DNA from: an uncultured Clostridium sp.
GTDB lineage: Bacteria; Bacillota; Clostridia; TANB77; CAG-508
DNA: 38,940 nt
Reading direction: 5' to 3'
NCBI GenBank assembly: GCA_948468275.1
Contig: CAOKHI010000015.1
Coordinates: forward strand, 1-38,940
Below the pieces are notes generated by a model, which searched no databases, was not told where the DNA came from, and saw nothing but the letters and a program-made list of their open reading frames with translations. This document shows, piece after piece, positions 17,598 through 26,106 of this stretch; position 1 is the first letter of the stretch; each line of letters opens with the position of its first letter. A program made the translations under genes and the position numbers.

Positions 17598-17982
17598 TTT
17601 ATCAAACTCCTTTGTATTTTTAATTATGTTTTCCTATTTGCAAAAATATATTCATATTATATATATAATAGCATTTTAAGTCAACGAGAAATCCTATAAT
17701 AGAATAAAAAAAGCATTTTAATGTATACACGAATTTTCATAAAATATGAGTGTATAAAGTTTCTACTAAGTAAAATGCAAGAACTGTATGTAAACAGTGG
17801 GAAAGGTTTGTTTTATTGAAAGCTAGGATACATTATATAAATTTATGAAGATTGAAAAATATTATATGAAACTGCAAACTCGATTTTACGAATAGTAAAA
17901 AAGGTTTTTCAAATATAGTTTCAAAAATGTGGATTAAATCTGATATAAAATTGCAACATAGAAAAGTTGAGGAGAGATACAA
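17598..17982. other. Divergent intergenic region between the pilin-FGE gene and agrB
   Basis: No ORF. It holds the minus-strand promoter at 17656-17684 and a TATAAT on the plus strand (17695-17700, -35 poor). It also holds a nested inverted repeat: GCATTTTA (17713-17720) with TAAAATGC (17771-17778), and TATACAC (17724-17730) with GTGTATA (17750-17756). The repeat is in the presumed agrB leader, about 205 nt before its ATG. Confidence 0.5.
17656..17684 (-). promoter_or_regulatory. Promoter of the pilin-FGE gene
   Basis: On the minus strand TTGACT (17684-17679) and TATAAT (17661-17656) are spaced by 17 bp, ending about 60 nt before the ATG at 17597. Confidence 0.65.
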
Positions 17983-18606
17983 ATGATAGATAAGATTTGT
18001 GAAAACCTTACAAATAAGATTAGAAAAGATAATCCAGAAATAGACGATGAAAAGGCAGAAATTATAGATTATGGAATTCATCTTATTTTTGGAGAAATAC
18101 CAAAGTTTTTCATTATAATGGGGATTGCCTATTTGCTAGGAGTATTTAAACTCACATTGCTTACATATTTATTATTAATGCCATTTAGAGGAACATCAGG
18201 AGGATTTCATTTAAAGACACATATAGGATGTATAATTGGAACTACCATATTTTATTCTGGAACAGTTCTTTTGAGTAAATATTTGGTATTAGGGATTACT
18301 GTAAAATATATTGTTACTTTTATTATTTGGCTGTTTGGAATGATAATGGTAACTTTATATGCACCAGCAGATACAGAAAATGTTCCTATTATTGGTAAAA
18401 AGGAAAGAAGAAATAAAAAAGTACTATCATATATTACTTTAACATTAAGTATAGTGGCATCTATATTTATAAAAAATGTAACTATTTCAAATATATTAAT
18501 GTATGGAATGTTATTACAGAGTATATCTATTAGTAGGTTTGCGTATAAGTTAACTAATAATAAATATGGATATGAAATGTATAATGTTTCAGAAAATCTA
18601 GTTTAG
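17983..18606 (+). CDS. agrB: AgrB, accessory gene regulator peptidase
   Basis: 207 aa membrane peptidase that cuts the AgrD precursor and forms the thiolactone ring. The catalytic region reads MPFRGTSGGFHLKTHIGC, with His76 and Cys83 at the spacing of the staphylococcal H77/C84. Several hydrophobic segments follow (about 40-65, 85-105, 108-125, 145-195). A GAGGAGAG site precedes ATG 17983. agrD follows 61 nt downstream, and the two face agrCA across a shared terminator. Confidence 0.93.
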   Translation: MIDKICENLTNKIRKDNPEIDDEKAEIIDYGIHLIFGEIPKFFIIMGIAYLLGVFKLTLLTYLLLMPFRGTSGGFHLKTHIGCIIGTTIFYSGTVLLSKYLVLGITVKYIVTFIIWLFGMIMVTLYAPADTENVPIIGKKERRNKKVLSYITLTLSIVASIFIKNVTISNILMYGMLLQSISISRFAYKLTNNKYGYEMYNVSENLV

Positions 18607-18667
18607 TACAATAATATCAGCCGGCGATATTTTGTATATACATATTACAAACGAAAGGAGAATTCTT

Positions 18668-18787
18668 ATGTTAAAAATGTTAGCTAAAGTTGCAGAAAAA
18701 TATGCAAAATCAACAAACACAGCTTGCTACTTCTTTACATTACTTCATCAACCAAAAATGCCTGCATCTTTAATAAAAAAAGACTAA
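18668..18787 (+). CDS. agrD: AgrD, cyclic autoinducer peptide precursor
   Basis: 39 aa, behind GAAAGGAG. An amphipathic N-terminal helix (LKMLAKVAEKYAKS) is followed by TNTACYFFT, then the acidic/Pro-type leader-peptidase tail LLHQPKMPASLIKKD. The HQP-K-P-SL pattern is typical of clostridial AgrD. By analogy with the Clostridium perfringens peptide (ring C-x-W/F-F-T), the mature signal would be a thiolactone closing Cys20 to Thr24 (CYFFT); that boundary is inference. Confidence 0.88.
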   Translation: MLKMLAKVAEKYAKSTNTACYFFTLLHQPKMPASLIKKD

Positions 18788-18820
18788 TTTTAAATGTAAA
18801 AATGACCTTGATATAGATTA

Positions 18821-18855
18821 AAGAAGATAGTTTAAGCTATCTTCTTTTTGCTTTT
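18821..18855 (+). terminator. Terminator of agrBD, overlapping the end of agrC
   Basis: A perfect 10-bp stem (18821-18830 with 18837-18846) and 6-nt loop followed by a T-rich tail on the plus strand. The agrC stop codon (minus strand, 18834-18832) lies in the loop, so the convergent operons share this element. Confidence 0.75.
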
Positions 18856-20206
18856 ATTAGTCTTGTCATACATTTCTAATTGTTCTATAAAAAAGTCATC
18901 ATTTTTAGTAGTAAATAAGTTTAAATTTTTATTTCTTTTCATAATTTCTCTTGCTTCCCATAAGCCTAATCCAGAATTATTAGGTTTTGAAGAATAGCCT
19001 TTTTCAAATATCATGTCTGTATCTATATCTTTTTCAGAATATGTATTTTCTATAATTACTAATTGTCTATTTCTAGAAGCATCATTTCTCATTTCTACAT
19101 TTATTATTTTTTTATCACATACACAACTTGCTTCTATTGCATTATCTAACAATATTCCTAAAACTCTAGTAAGTTCATATATTTTCATATTAACATTATT
19201 TAAGTCTAGAAATACATTTAAATTAATTTTTATACCAAGTCCATCAGCTTTGTGGTATTTAGAAGCAAGAAGACTATATATAGCAGGGTTATTTATTACT
19301 TCTGGACTTAATGTTGTTAGGTTGTTAACTTTTTGGCAGTCACCAAGTAGTTGAGAATAGTATTCTTGTAAACCATTAACATCTTTAGTAGAAACATATC
19401 CGGCCGATTGCTTGAACTATATTACTAAAATCATGTTTAAAAGCTCTAACATTGTCATGTAATATTTTTAAAGATTTATTATATAGCTTTGCTTGTTCTA
19501 AACTTTGAGTTGTAATTTCTAATTTTGTAGTTCGTGTTAAACTATATAAGCTTATGAAAAAATAGGTTAGTGAACATATAGTACTTAAGTAAATTAGTAG
19601 TAATGGCAAATTATTACTATAAGAATTTAAATATACTTGTACAATGATTGCTATTATACCAAAAGCGAAATTTGTAGTTAAAATTATTTTATTTCTTTTA
19701 TCCATAAAGTCTAGTAAAGAAATATTTAAGTTAAATTTTTTTGATAATATATAAATTAGATACATTCCAAAATAAACCGAAAATATTATTGATTCTCTGT
19801 AAATTGGAATTGTAGTTATTTGTTCATAAGTTAAGTCAAAAAGAAAAATATAAATATTTGTAAATAATAGTTCAATAATTAAGCCAATCAACATAGGAAG
19901 TATTTCAGCAATAAAACTTTTAATTAAAGTAGTTTTGAATATTACTATCATCAATAAAGGATTAAGCAATAGACGTATTAAATATCTATATGGATCAGGA
20001 ACAAAAAAGTTTAAAAATATAGCTATTGAAGATAGTGAAAATACATATAAAACCCTTTGTTTTGTGTTAGATTGTACATTTAGTATATTAAAAGCTAAAA
20101 GCATAGAAGTAGTTATTTCTATAAAAATAAATGGTATACCAAATAATTTTATTAAACCTTCATTAGGCGTTGCTAACGCATTCCAAATTGTTTGTAAAAT
20201 TTCCAT
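18832..20206 (-). CDS. agrC: AgrC-like quorum-sensing histidine kinase, read through an in-frame CGG (+1 shift)
   Basis: 457 aa after skipping one base. The first ~195 residues form six to seven hydrophobic segments, as expected of an AgrC sensor that binds the autoinducer. Phosphoacceptor His258 sits in AFKHDFSN. Ten codons later CGG (19402-19400) breaks the frame and a stop follows four codons on. Skipping the C gives AIG-G-YVSTKDVNGLQEYY and runs into the HATPase_c_5-type domain with LGILLDNAIEAS and NNSGLGLWEARE. The ATG overlaps the end of the response regulator gene by 44 bp behind GGAGG, indicating translational coupling. All catalytic elements are present once the shift is made. Confidence 0.88.
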
Positions 20207-20897
20207 AATTGTTTAAAACCTCCATAAAATAATTTTTATATTTAGGTCCAATGTAGCATTCATTTTCATCAAACCTAATAACATTATTTGTAGCTTCTAC
20301 ATTAGTTATATTATTTATATTTGCAATATAAGATTTATGACAACGTACGAAGCTATCTGATAAACTATTTTGTATTTTAGAAAAAGAAGAATAGGTTTCA
20401 AATTGATCTGTATTTGTATACACAACAACCTTCATACCATCCTTCTTTATAAAATGAATATCATCTTGGTTTATAATACTCTTATTACTTAATTTGAGAT
20501 ATTTTTTAGGAGTATTATAGATATCATCAAATAAACGAACAATAGTATCTTCTAGTCGTTCGGTTGTTATTGGTTTAGCCAAGTAGTCGAAAGTTTTTAC
20601 TTTATAAGCAACCATAGCATATTCCAAATGACCAGTTGTAAAAATAATATACACTTTTTTATTACATTGTCTAACTTTTGCAGCAAGTTCAATACCTGAA
20701 ATAGTAGATTGTAAATTAATATCGAGGATCAAAACATTAACTGTATTGTTCCTCACATAAGAAAGCACATCATCGGCACTATCAGATTTAAAAGCAATTT
20801 GTGCATCAAAATCGTGCTTAAGAAATAAAGAGTTTAACATTTTTTCGAATCGGTCTAAAACACTTAAATTGTCATCACATAAAACAAAGTTTAACAT
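20163..20897 (-). CDS. agrA: AgrA-like LytTR response regulator
   Basis: 244 aa. The receiver domain has D8/D9, phosphoacceptor D59 (NVLILDINLQ) and Lys in DYLAKPI. A LytTR DNA-binding domain spans about 135-240 (YLKLSNKSIINQDDIHFI, VRCHKSYIANINNI). It receives phosphate from the overlapping AgrC-like kinase and should activate agr promoters. A strong GGAGG lies before ATG 20897. Its own promoter is the consensus pair at 20963-20991. The gene order A-C is reversed relative to staphylococci, and the pair converges on agrBD. Confidence 0.93.
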   Translation of the reverse strand: MLNFVLCDDNLSVLDRFEKMLNSLFLKHDFDAQIAFKSDSADDVLSYVRNNTVNVLILDINLQSTISGIELAAKVRQCNKKVYIIFTTGHLEYAMVAYKVKTFDYLAKPITTERLEDTIVRLFDDIYNTPKKYLKLSNKSIINQDDIHFIKKDGMKVVVYTNTDQFETYSSFSKIQNSLSDSFVRCHKSYIANINNITNVEATNNVIRFDENECYIGPKYKNYFMEVLNNYGNFTNNLECVSNA

Positions 20898-21279
20898 ATT
20901 TTTTTTCCTCCGTACATTATATTTGAAAACAAGATAAAATTACCTATATTTTCCAATTATCAAATATAAATCAAAAAATTCAGATTGTCAAGAGAAAAAT
21001 TGGCGAATTATAAAAAAAAAAGAAAAAAAGGGTAGAAAATAAAAGAAAATCAAGCTGTTCAAATACTAAACCAATACTAGAAATTAGCAAAGTTAATATA
21101 AAATTTAAGTAAGTAAAAATAGTTAAGATATTATTATAAAATGGAATGTAGTAGTAAAGAGGAGAGGAAAACATCTCAAATATATACTAAACTACAGGAC
21201 GTAATACAAAAACAATAAAAAAGTAATATAAATGTTATAGAAAAATAGATTATTATCATATATAATAATAAAAATAATA
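20898..21279. other. Intergenic region between agrA and the DUF6978-like gene
   Basis: Holds the minus-strand agrA promoter (20963-20991) and ends at the plus-strand promoter beginning at 21280. A 25-codon ATG frame at 21141 has no ribosome site. Poly-A tracts near 21010-21030 are the only other feature. Confidence 0.5.
20963..20991 (-). promoter_or_regulatory. Promoter of agrA-agrC
   Basis: Minus strand TTGACA (20991-20986), 17 bp, TATATT (20968-20963). It lies about 65 nt before the agrA start. Confidence 0.7.
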
Positions 21280-21308
21280 TTGACAAAAACAAACAAAAGT
21301 TTTATAAT
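21280..21308 (+). promoter_or_regulatory. Perfect consensus promoter of the DUF6978/DUF1828 pair
   Basis: TTGACA (21280-21285), 17 bp, TATAAT (21303-21308), only about 20 nt before the ribosome binding site. A short leader and full consensus suggest strong expression unless autoregulated. Confidence 0.75.
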
Positions 21309-21336
21309 GTCCATGAATCTAAAAAGGAGTAAACTT

Positions 21337-21816
21337 ATGAAGGAAGAAAAATCAAGAGTTAATACTAATGATAATATTAAAATGACGACTGAGGAAGCTA
21401 TTGAATTAATTGATATACTAAAAGAGCGAGTGAGTGATATAACTTTAAAATTTCCTAAGATAGGTGATAAAATAGAATTTGAAGTACAAGCAGTAAAAGA
21501 TGGAAAGAAGTTTATAGTAAATATAAACAGGGGAAAAATAGATATAAAAAAATGCACATATCAAGGAAGGACATATATAAACAGTATTGCTTTACTAAGA
21601 CTAGATGTAACAGATTCTTTTCATATTAATCCTGATGGAACAAAAATACAAGGTCCACATTTACATATTTATAGTGAAGAAAATGAAATGAGAGAAGCTA
21701 TTCAATTTGATATAAAAAGTGATGATTTATATGATTATTGTTTAGGATTTTTTAGAAAGTTCAATATATTAGAAGAAAGCAGTGGAATATTATATCAAAT
21801 GGAAATGGAATTATAA
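21337..21816 (+). CDS. DUF6978-like protein, first gene of a two-gene module
   Basis: 159 aa from ATG 21337, chosen because AAAGGAG lies 7 nt upstream and the transcript would start only near 21315. An N-terminal helix (TTEEAIELIDILKERV) is followed by beta-rich sequence with FEVQAVKDGKKFIVNINRG, a Cys in KKCTYQGR and HINPDGTKIQGPHLHIY. I recall this pattern as DUF6978, usually beside DUF1828 proteins; the family name is from memory. It is 10 nt upstream of its partner, so the two are translated together. A toxin-antitoxin or defence role is plausible but unproven. Confidence 0.7.
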   Translation: MKEEKSRVNTNDNIKMTTEEAIELIDILKERVSDITLKFPKIGDKIEFEVQAVKDGKKFIVNINRGKIDIKKCTYQGRTYINSIALLRLDVTDSFHINPDGTKIQGPHLHIYSEENEMREAIQFDIKSDDLYDYCLGFFRKFNILEESSGILYQMEMEL

Positions 21817-21826
21817 GGAGGAAAAT

Positions 21827-22597
21827 ATGTGTTTTAAATTAGATCCAATAGAATTAAAGGAAAAATATGTAAAATGGTTAGAAGACGAAATAGTTGTAAA
21901 TAAAATAGGGGAATATTTAGAAATTACTAGTCCATTTTTAGATAGATATAATGATTACTTGCAAGTGTATGCAAAATTAGAAGCTGATAGTGAAATAATA
22001 GTAACAGATGATTCTTATGTAATAAACAATTTGCGAATGTCTGGAATAGATATAAATAGTGCTAAAAGAAAACAACTATTAGAAAGTTTCTTAAATAAAT
22101 ATAGTGTAAAAATGGATAATGATGCATTAGTTATAAAATCAGGAATTGAAGATTTTCCACAGAAGATATTATTTTTAATGCAAGCTATGCTAAATATTGA
22201 TGATATGTTTATGCTTTCTCAAAATAAAGTAGCTTCAATATTTTTAGAAGATGTAACTGAATTTCTAGACAAAAAAGATATATTTTATAGTAAAGATGTA
22301 AACTTTATAGGAAAATCAGGATTTTTATATTCATATGAATACCTTCTTCAAAGGACAAAAAATAAACCAGAAAGATTGTGTAAGGTTATAAATAATCCTA
22401 ATAAGCAAAATTTTCAAAATACTATTTTTATGTGGAATGATACGAAAGAAACAAGAGATAAAGACAGTCAATTAATTGTATTTTTAAATGATGAGAACAA
22501 AATTGAAGCTAGTGTTATTAATGGATTCAAAAATTACAATGTAAATACAATTTATTGGACAGAAAGGGAAAATTATTTGGAACTTTTAGGTGCATAA
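21827..22597 (+). CDS. DUF1828/DUF1829 domain protein
   Basis: 256 aa, ATG behind AAGGAGG. The N-terminal half fits DUF1828: ITSPFLDRYNDYLQVYAK, IVTDDSYVINNLRMSGID, then KRKQLLESFLNKYSVKMDN. The C-terminal half fits DUF1829 with a beta-rich end. Such proteins occur in prophages and islands; the activity is unknown. The pair has its own consensus promoter and terminator, making a compact two-gene cassette. Confidence 0.8.
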   Translation: MCFKLDPIELKEKYVKWLEDEIVVNKIGEYLEITSPFLDRYNDYLQVYAKLEADSEIIVTDDSYVINNLRMSGIDINSAKRKQLLESFLNKYSVKMDNDALVIKSGIEDFPQKILFLMQAMLNIDDMFMLSQNKVASIFLEDVTEFLDKKDIFYSKDVNFIGKSGFLYSYEYLLQRTKNKPERLCKVINNPNKQNFQNTIFMWNDTKETRDKDSQLIVFLNDENKIEASVINGFKNYNVNTIYWTERENYLELLGA

Positions 22598-22684
22598 GTC
22601 ATAAAAAATAAATAATATAATGTAGTAAATGAGGATTGATACATTTGTATATTATAATTTGAAAAGACGAACAAATAAACAAAA

Positions 22685-22721
22685 TCACATCTCTGCTGAC
22701 CAATAGAGATGTGACTATTTT
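22685..22721 (+). terminator. Intrinsic terminator after the DUF1828 gene
   Basis: A 10-bp stem TCACATCTCT/AGAGATGTGA (22685-22694 with 22705-22714) around a 10-nt loop, followed by CTATTTTTT. Confidence 0.8.
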
Positions 22722-22815
22722 TTATAACAACTTTGGTAACCATATTTGATGGTTCCTTATTTTCTATAATTATTATAATATATAAAATTAGTAATGTAAA
22801 TCTTTTTATAAGGAG

Positions 22816-23050
22816 TTGTTTAATATACAAAAATTCAATGATAATCAAGAAAAAAAGAAAGTTTTAGAAAGAGCAATTTTAATAAGTGTTTAATGAGAAA
22901 GAATTTGATATAGAGGAAACCGAAAAGCCAGATTTCCTTGTAACCAATAAAAAGTTTCAAGAAAAATTTGGTGTAGAAGTTACTGAATTATTTATAAATC
23001 AAAGCAGTGCAAGAATAAAGAAAATACCTAATTATATAGGCCAAATATAA
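22816..23050 (+). pseudogene. Broken remnant of an unrecognised gene
   Basis: Two short open pieces in different frames look like one protein. The first reads NDNQEKKKVLERAILISV and ends near 22892. The second reads on from FNEKEFDIEETEKPDF through FGVEVTELFINQSSAR to IPNYIGQI and stops at 23050. The frame break (GTTTAA) has no CGG. No real ribosome spacing is present and the C-terminus looks cut short. The rest of 22598-23255 holds only terminators. Confidence 0.45.
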
Positions 23051-23180
23051 ATGGCGAAGACGAAAGAAGGTATAAAACAAAAGAGGATATTACAAATTTG
23101 TATATTGTATGTATATTGTGTGCATATTACGAAGTAGTTTTTGACAACTTTTATCAGCTTTTAATGACTTTTATAAAAAT

Positions 23181-23213
23181 AAAAAAAAGCAGTAATCGAA
23201 ATAGATTACCGCT
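23181..23213 (-). terminator. Terminator of rplM-rpsI
   Basis: Minus strand: a 10-bp stem (23213-23204 with 23197-23188, one G-U) followed by a run of eight T. A second small hairpin, TGCCC/GGGCA near 23238-23251, with a T-run on the plus strand lies between it and rpsI. Confidence 0.75.
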
Positions 23214-23255
23214 TTGTATATAGGCTTCCCGCCTCTTGCCCCAAAGGGCACTTTT

Positions 23256-23663
23256 TTATCTTTTTGAAAACTGTGGTGCACGTCTTGCTTTTTTAAGACC
23301 GTATTTTTTTCTTTCTTTCATACGTGGATCTCTTGTTAAATATCCATTTACTTTTAAAGTAGGTCTATATTCATTATTAGCTTGTAGTAAAGCTCTAGAA
23401 ATTCCATGTCTTATTGCTCCTGCTTGACCTGTGTATCCGCCACCTACAACTTTACAAATAACATCATATTTTGAAAGAGTATTAGTAGCACTTAGTGGTT
23501 GTCTTACTATAACTTTTAATGTTTCTAAACCAAAGTATTCATCTATATTTTTTCCATTTATTGTTATAATACCAGTTCCTTCAACTAGTCTTACTCTAGA
23601 AATAGAACTTTTTCTTCTACCTGTACCATAGAACATTATTTTTTCTGATTTTGCTTTAGGCAT
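23256..23663 (-). CDS. rpsI: 30S ribosomal protein uS9
   Basis: 135 aa, family length. It shows [35 protein letters not shown] and the strictly conserved C-terminal [29 protein letters not shown] tail that reaches the P-site tRNA. The start follows AAGGAGG with an 8-nt spacer. It is second in the rplM-rpsI operon. Confidence 0.97.
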   Translation of the reverse strand: MPKAKSEKIMFYGTGRRKSSISRVRLVEGTGIITINGKNIDEYFGLETLKVIVRQPLSATNTLSKYDVICKVVGGGYTGQAGAIRHGISRALLQANNEYRPTLKVNGYLTRDPRMKERKKYGLKKARRAPQFSKR

Positions 23664-23683
23664 TTAAATTTCCTCCTTAAATT

Positions 23684-24118
23684 TTAGAATTCCCATTTTT
23701 CAGGTTTTTGAGCTTGATTTTCATGTTCAGCTCCTGCATATAATCTTAGTTTTTTTATTGTTTGTCTTCCTAAACTATTTTTTGGAAGCATTCCTTTTAC
23801 AGCTAGCATTAATGCTTTTTCAGGTTTGTTGTTTAACATATCTCTTGCAACAACTTCTTTCATTCCACCTATGTATCCAGAATGATGTCTATATATTTTT
23901 TGATCTAGTTTATGACCTGTTAAAATAACTTTACTGCAATTTATAATAATTACATGATCACCTACATCTAAATTTGGTGTAAAAGTTGGTTTGTGTTTTC
24001 CACGTAATAATTTAGCTGCTTCTGTTGCGACTCTACCTAAAGGTTTACCATCAGCATCAATTATGTACCATTTTCTTTCAATATCATCTTTTTTTATACT
24101 ATATGTTGTGTTATTCAT
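23684..24118 (-). CDS. rplM: 50S ribosomal protein uL13
   Basis: 144 aa from ATG 24118 (GGAGG 12 nt upstream). A longer in-frame start at 24142 would include the ribosome site itself. Typical motifs are [52 protein letters not shown] and [11 protein letters not shown]. First gene of the operon, transcribed from the N17 promoter at 24234-24262 through a structured leader. Confidence 0.97.
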   Translation of the reverse strand: MNNTTYSIKKDDIERKWYIIDADGKPLGRVATEAAKLLRGKHKPTFTPNLDVGDHVIIINCSKVILTGHKLDQKIYRHHSGYIGGMKEVVARDMLNNKPEKALMLAVKGMLPKNSLGRQTIKKLRLYAGAEHENQAQKPEKWEF

Positions 24119-24172
24119 GGTATTAAATACCCTCCATTTCATTTATTTTATTAAAAATATTGTTCTAAGATT

Positions 24173-24206
24173 ATGAAAATAAACTACCGGGGAGAAGTTT
24201 ATTTTT
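24173..24206 (-). promoter_or_regulatory. Hairpin in the rplM leader, possible L13 leader element
   Basis: A 9-bp stem AAATAAACT/AGTTTATTT with a C/G-rich loop lies in the ~110-nt leader between the promoter and rplM. Bacillota often have an L13 autoregulatory leader here. The match to that RNA family was judged by position only. Confidence 0.4.
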
Positions 24207-24233
24207 TATTCTAAAACAATAATTTGCGTAATT

Positions 24234-24262
24234 ATTCTATTACAAAACAAGTAAAAAGTCAA
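24234..24262 (-). promoter_or_regulatory. Promoter of rplM-rpsI
   Basis: Minus strand TTGACT (24262-24257), 17 bp, TAGAAT (24239-24234). It is back to back with the ylxM promoter. Confidence 0.7.
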
Positions 24263-24280
24263 TATTTCTGCAAAAAAAAC

Positions 24281-24309
24281 TTGACAAAAGCAAAAAAATA
24301 GTGTAAAGT
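24281..24309 (+). promoter_or_regulatory. Promoter of ylxM-ffh and following genes
   Basis: TTGACA (24281-24286), 17 bp, TAAAGT (24304-24309), about 30 nt before the ylxM ATG. Confidence 0.65.
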
Positions 24310-24340
24310 ATATTAGCATTACAAAAGAGAGGTAATAGTT

Positions 24341-24688
24341 ATGGAAAAAAATGTTAAGGTTAGTATGTTATGTCAGATTTATGGCAAACTTTTAACCGAA
24401 AAACAGTATAATTTCTTGGATGATTACTATAATAATGATTTTTCTTTATCTGAAATTGCTGAAAATTATGGAATTACTAGGCAAGCAGTAAGAGATAATA
24501 TTGTGAAGGGGGAAAATAAACTTTTCGAATATGAAGAAAAGCTAGGTATTATGAAAAAGACAATTAATCAAGAACAACAAATAGTAAAAATACTATCTGA
24601 GTTAGGAAAAATTCAAACTAAAGACTCTGACAAAAAAATTGCTAGCATTTTAGAAAATGTGAAAAAAGAATTAAACTGTTTAGTTTAA
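24341..24688 (+). CDS. ylxM: YlxM, signal-recognition-particle-associated HTH protein
   Basis: 115 aa, UPF0122. A sigma-70 region-4-like helix-turn-helix (SLSEIAENYGITRQAVRDNI) occupies residues 35-65, and the C-terminus is a helical, charged stretch. The gene lies directly upstream of ffh, as in most Bacillota, and the protein is reported to modulate SRP in streptococci. An AGAGAGG site is followed by a 7-8-nt spacer. Confidence 0.92.
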   Translation: MEKNVKVSMLCQIYGKLLTEKQYNFLDDYYNNDFSLSEIAENYGITRQAVRDNIVKGENKLFEYEEKLGIMKKTINQEQQIVKILSELGKIQTKDSDKKIASILENVKKELNCLV

Positions 24689-24705
24689 TTTAAAAGGAGG
24701 AAGAT

Positions 24706-26056
24706 ATGGCTTTTGAGGGATTATCTTCAAGACTTCAAGAAATAACAAGAAAATTCAAAGGAAAAGCAAGAATTACAGAAACAGATTTAAAAGAAATGTT
24801 AAGAGAAGTAAAACTTGCATTATTAGAGGCAGATGTAAATTATAAAATAGTAAAAGATTTTACTACTACAATTAATGAAAAAGCATTAGGCCAAGACGTA
24901 CTAAAATCTTTAACACCAGGTCAACAAGTAATAAAAATAGTAAAAGATGAACTAGTAGAGTTATTAGGAGGAACAGAAAGTAAAATTAACTTTACTCCAA
25001 ATCCTCCTACTGTAATTATGTTAGTAGGACTTCAAGGTTCACGGAAAAACAACAACAGCAGGTAAACTTGCTAATCTTTTACGAAAACAAGGAAAAAAAC
25101 CATTACTAGTAGCATGTGATGTATATAGACCAGCAGCTATTAAACAACTTCAAGTAGTTGGTTCACAATTAAATATACCTGTATATTCAAATGAAGCTTC
25201 AAAAGATGTTGTACATATTGCAAAACAGGCAATGAATCTTGCAATGTCAAAATTAAATGATGTAATTATAATAGATACAGCAGGAAGACTTCATATAGAC
25301 AGTGAACTTATGGAAGAACTTAAAAATTTGAAAAGTAATATAAAACCACATGAAATACTTCTAGTAGTAGATGCAATGACAGGTCAAGATGCAGTAAATG
25401 TAGCAACATCTTTTAATGAAGCAGTTGGAATAGATGGTGTAATTCTTACAAAACTAGATGGAGATACACGTGGTGGTGCTGCGTTATCTGTAAAAAAAGT
25501 AACTATGCGTCCAATAAAATTTGTGGGTGCAGGTGAAAAATTAAGCGATATAGAAGTATTTCATCCAGATAGAATGGCATCTAGAATATTGGGAATGGGT
25601 GATATGCTTTCTATAATAGAAAAAGCAGAAGAAGCTTTCGATGAAGAAGAAGCATTAAAATTAGAAAAAAAGCTAAGAAAGCAAGAATTTGACTTAGATG
25701 ACTACTTAATGCAATTAAGACAAATAAAAAAGATGGGTTCTTTCTCTTCTATTTTAAAAATGATACCAGGAATGAATAAACTAAAAGATGTAGAAGTAGA
25801 TGATAAGGAATTTGTAAAAATAGAGGCAATAATATGCTCTATGACAAAGAAAGAAAAGAAGAATCCCAAAATTTTAAATGGAAGTAGACGAAAAAGAATT
25901 GCAAATGGCTCAGGAGTTACTGTTCAAGATGTTAACAAATTTATGAATTCTTTTACAATGACACAAAAAATGATGAAAAAGATGCAAAATGAGAAAGGAT
26001 TTAAAAATATGTTAAAAGGAATAGATAAAAATGACCTGAAGAATTTTAAAATATAG
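24706..26056 (+). CDS. ffh: Ffh, signal recognition particle protein, read through an in-frame CGG (+1 shift)
   Basis: SRP54 homologue that binds signal peptides and 4.5S/6S RNA and delivers ribosomes to FtsY. ATG 24706 follows AAGGAGG. Codon 113 is CGG (25042-25044) inside the P-loop; the plain frame stops seven codons later. Skipping the C gives GLQGS-G-KTTTAGKL and a 449-aa protein of normal length. It has the N domain, the G domain (DVYRPAAI, DTAGR, TKLDGDTRGG) and the Met-rich M domain (LKMIPGMNK, GSRRKRIANGSG, MTQKMMKKM). No other lesion is present. SRP is usually essential and this is the only copy seen, which argues that the coding sequence is expressed despite the CGG. Confidence 0.93.
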
Positions 26057-26106
26057 TTATTAAATTTAAATTATATATAAACAATTTATAGGAGGTGAAA
26101 ATTGTA

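Noticed and set aside
21141..21218. 25-codon ORF before the DUF6978-like gene
   Set aside because: No ribosome binding site and no recognisable sequence; it lies upstream of the consensus promoter.
22816..23050. A ninth CGG-type shift in the gene remnant
   Set aside because: The frame break there has no CGG, the start lacks a usable ribosome site and the end is truncated, so it is ordinary decay.
25800..25900. Apparent second disruption in ffh near the start of the M domain
   Set aside because: Translation through KEFVKIEAIICSM and NPKILNGSRRKR is normal for Ffh and the frame is unbroken.
24706..26056. ffh and tsaE as pseudogenes
   Set aside because: Both are normally essential, no second copy is in view, and each has a single lesion identical in type to the others.
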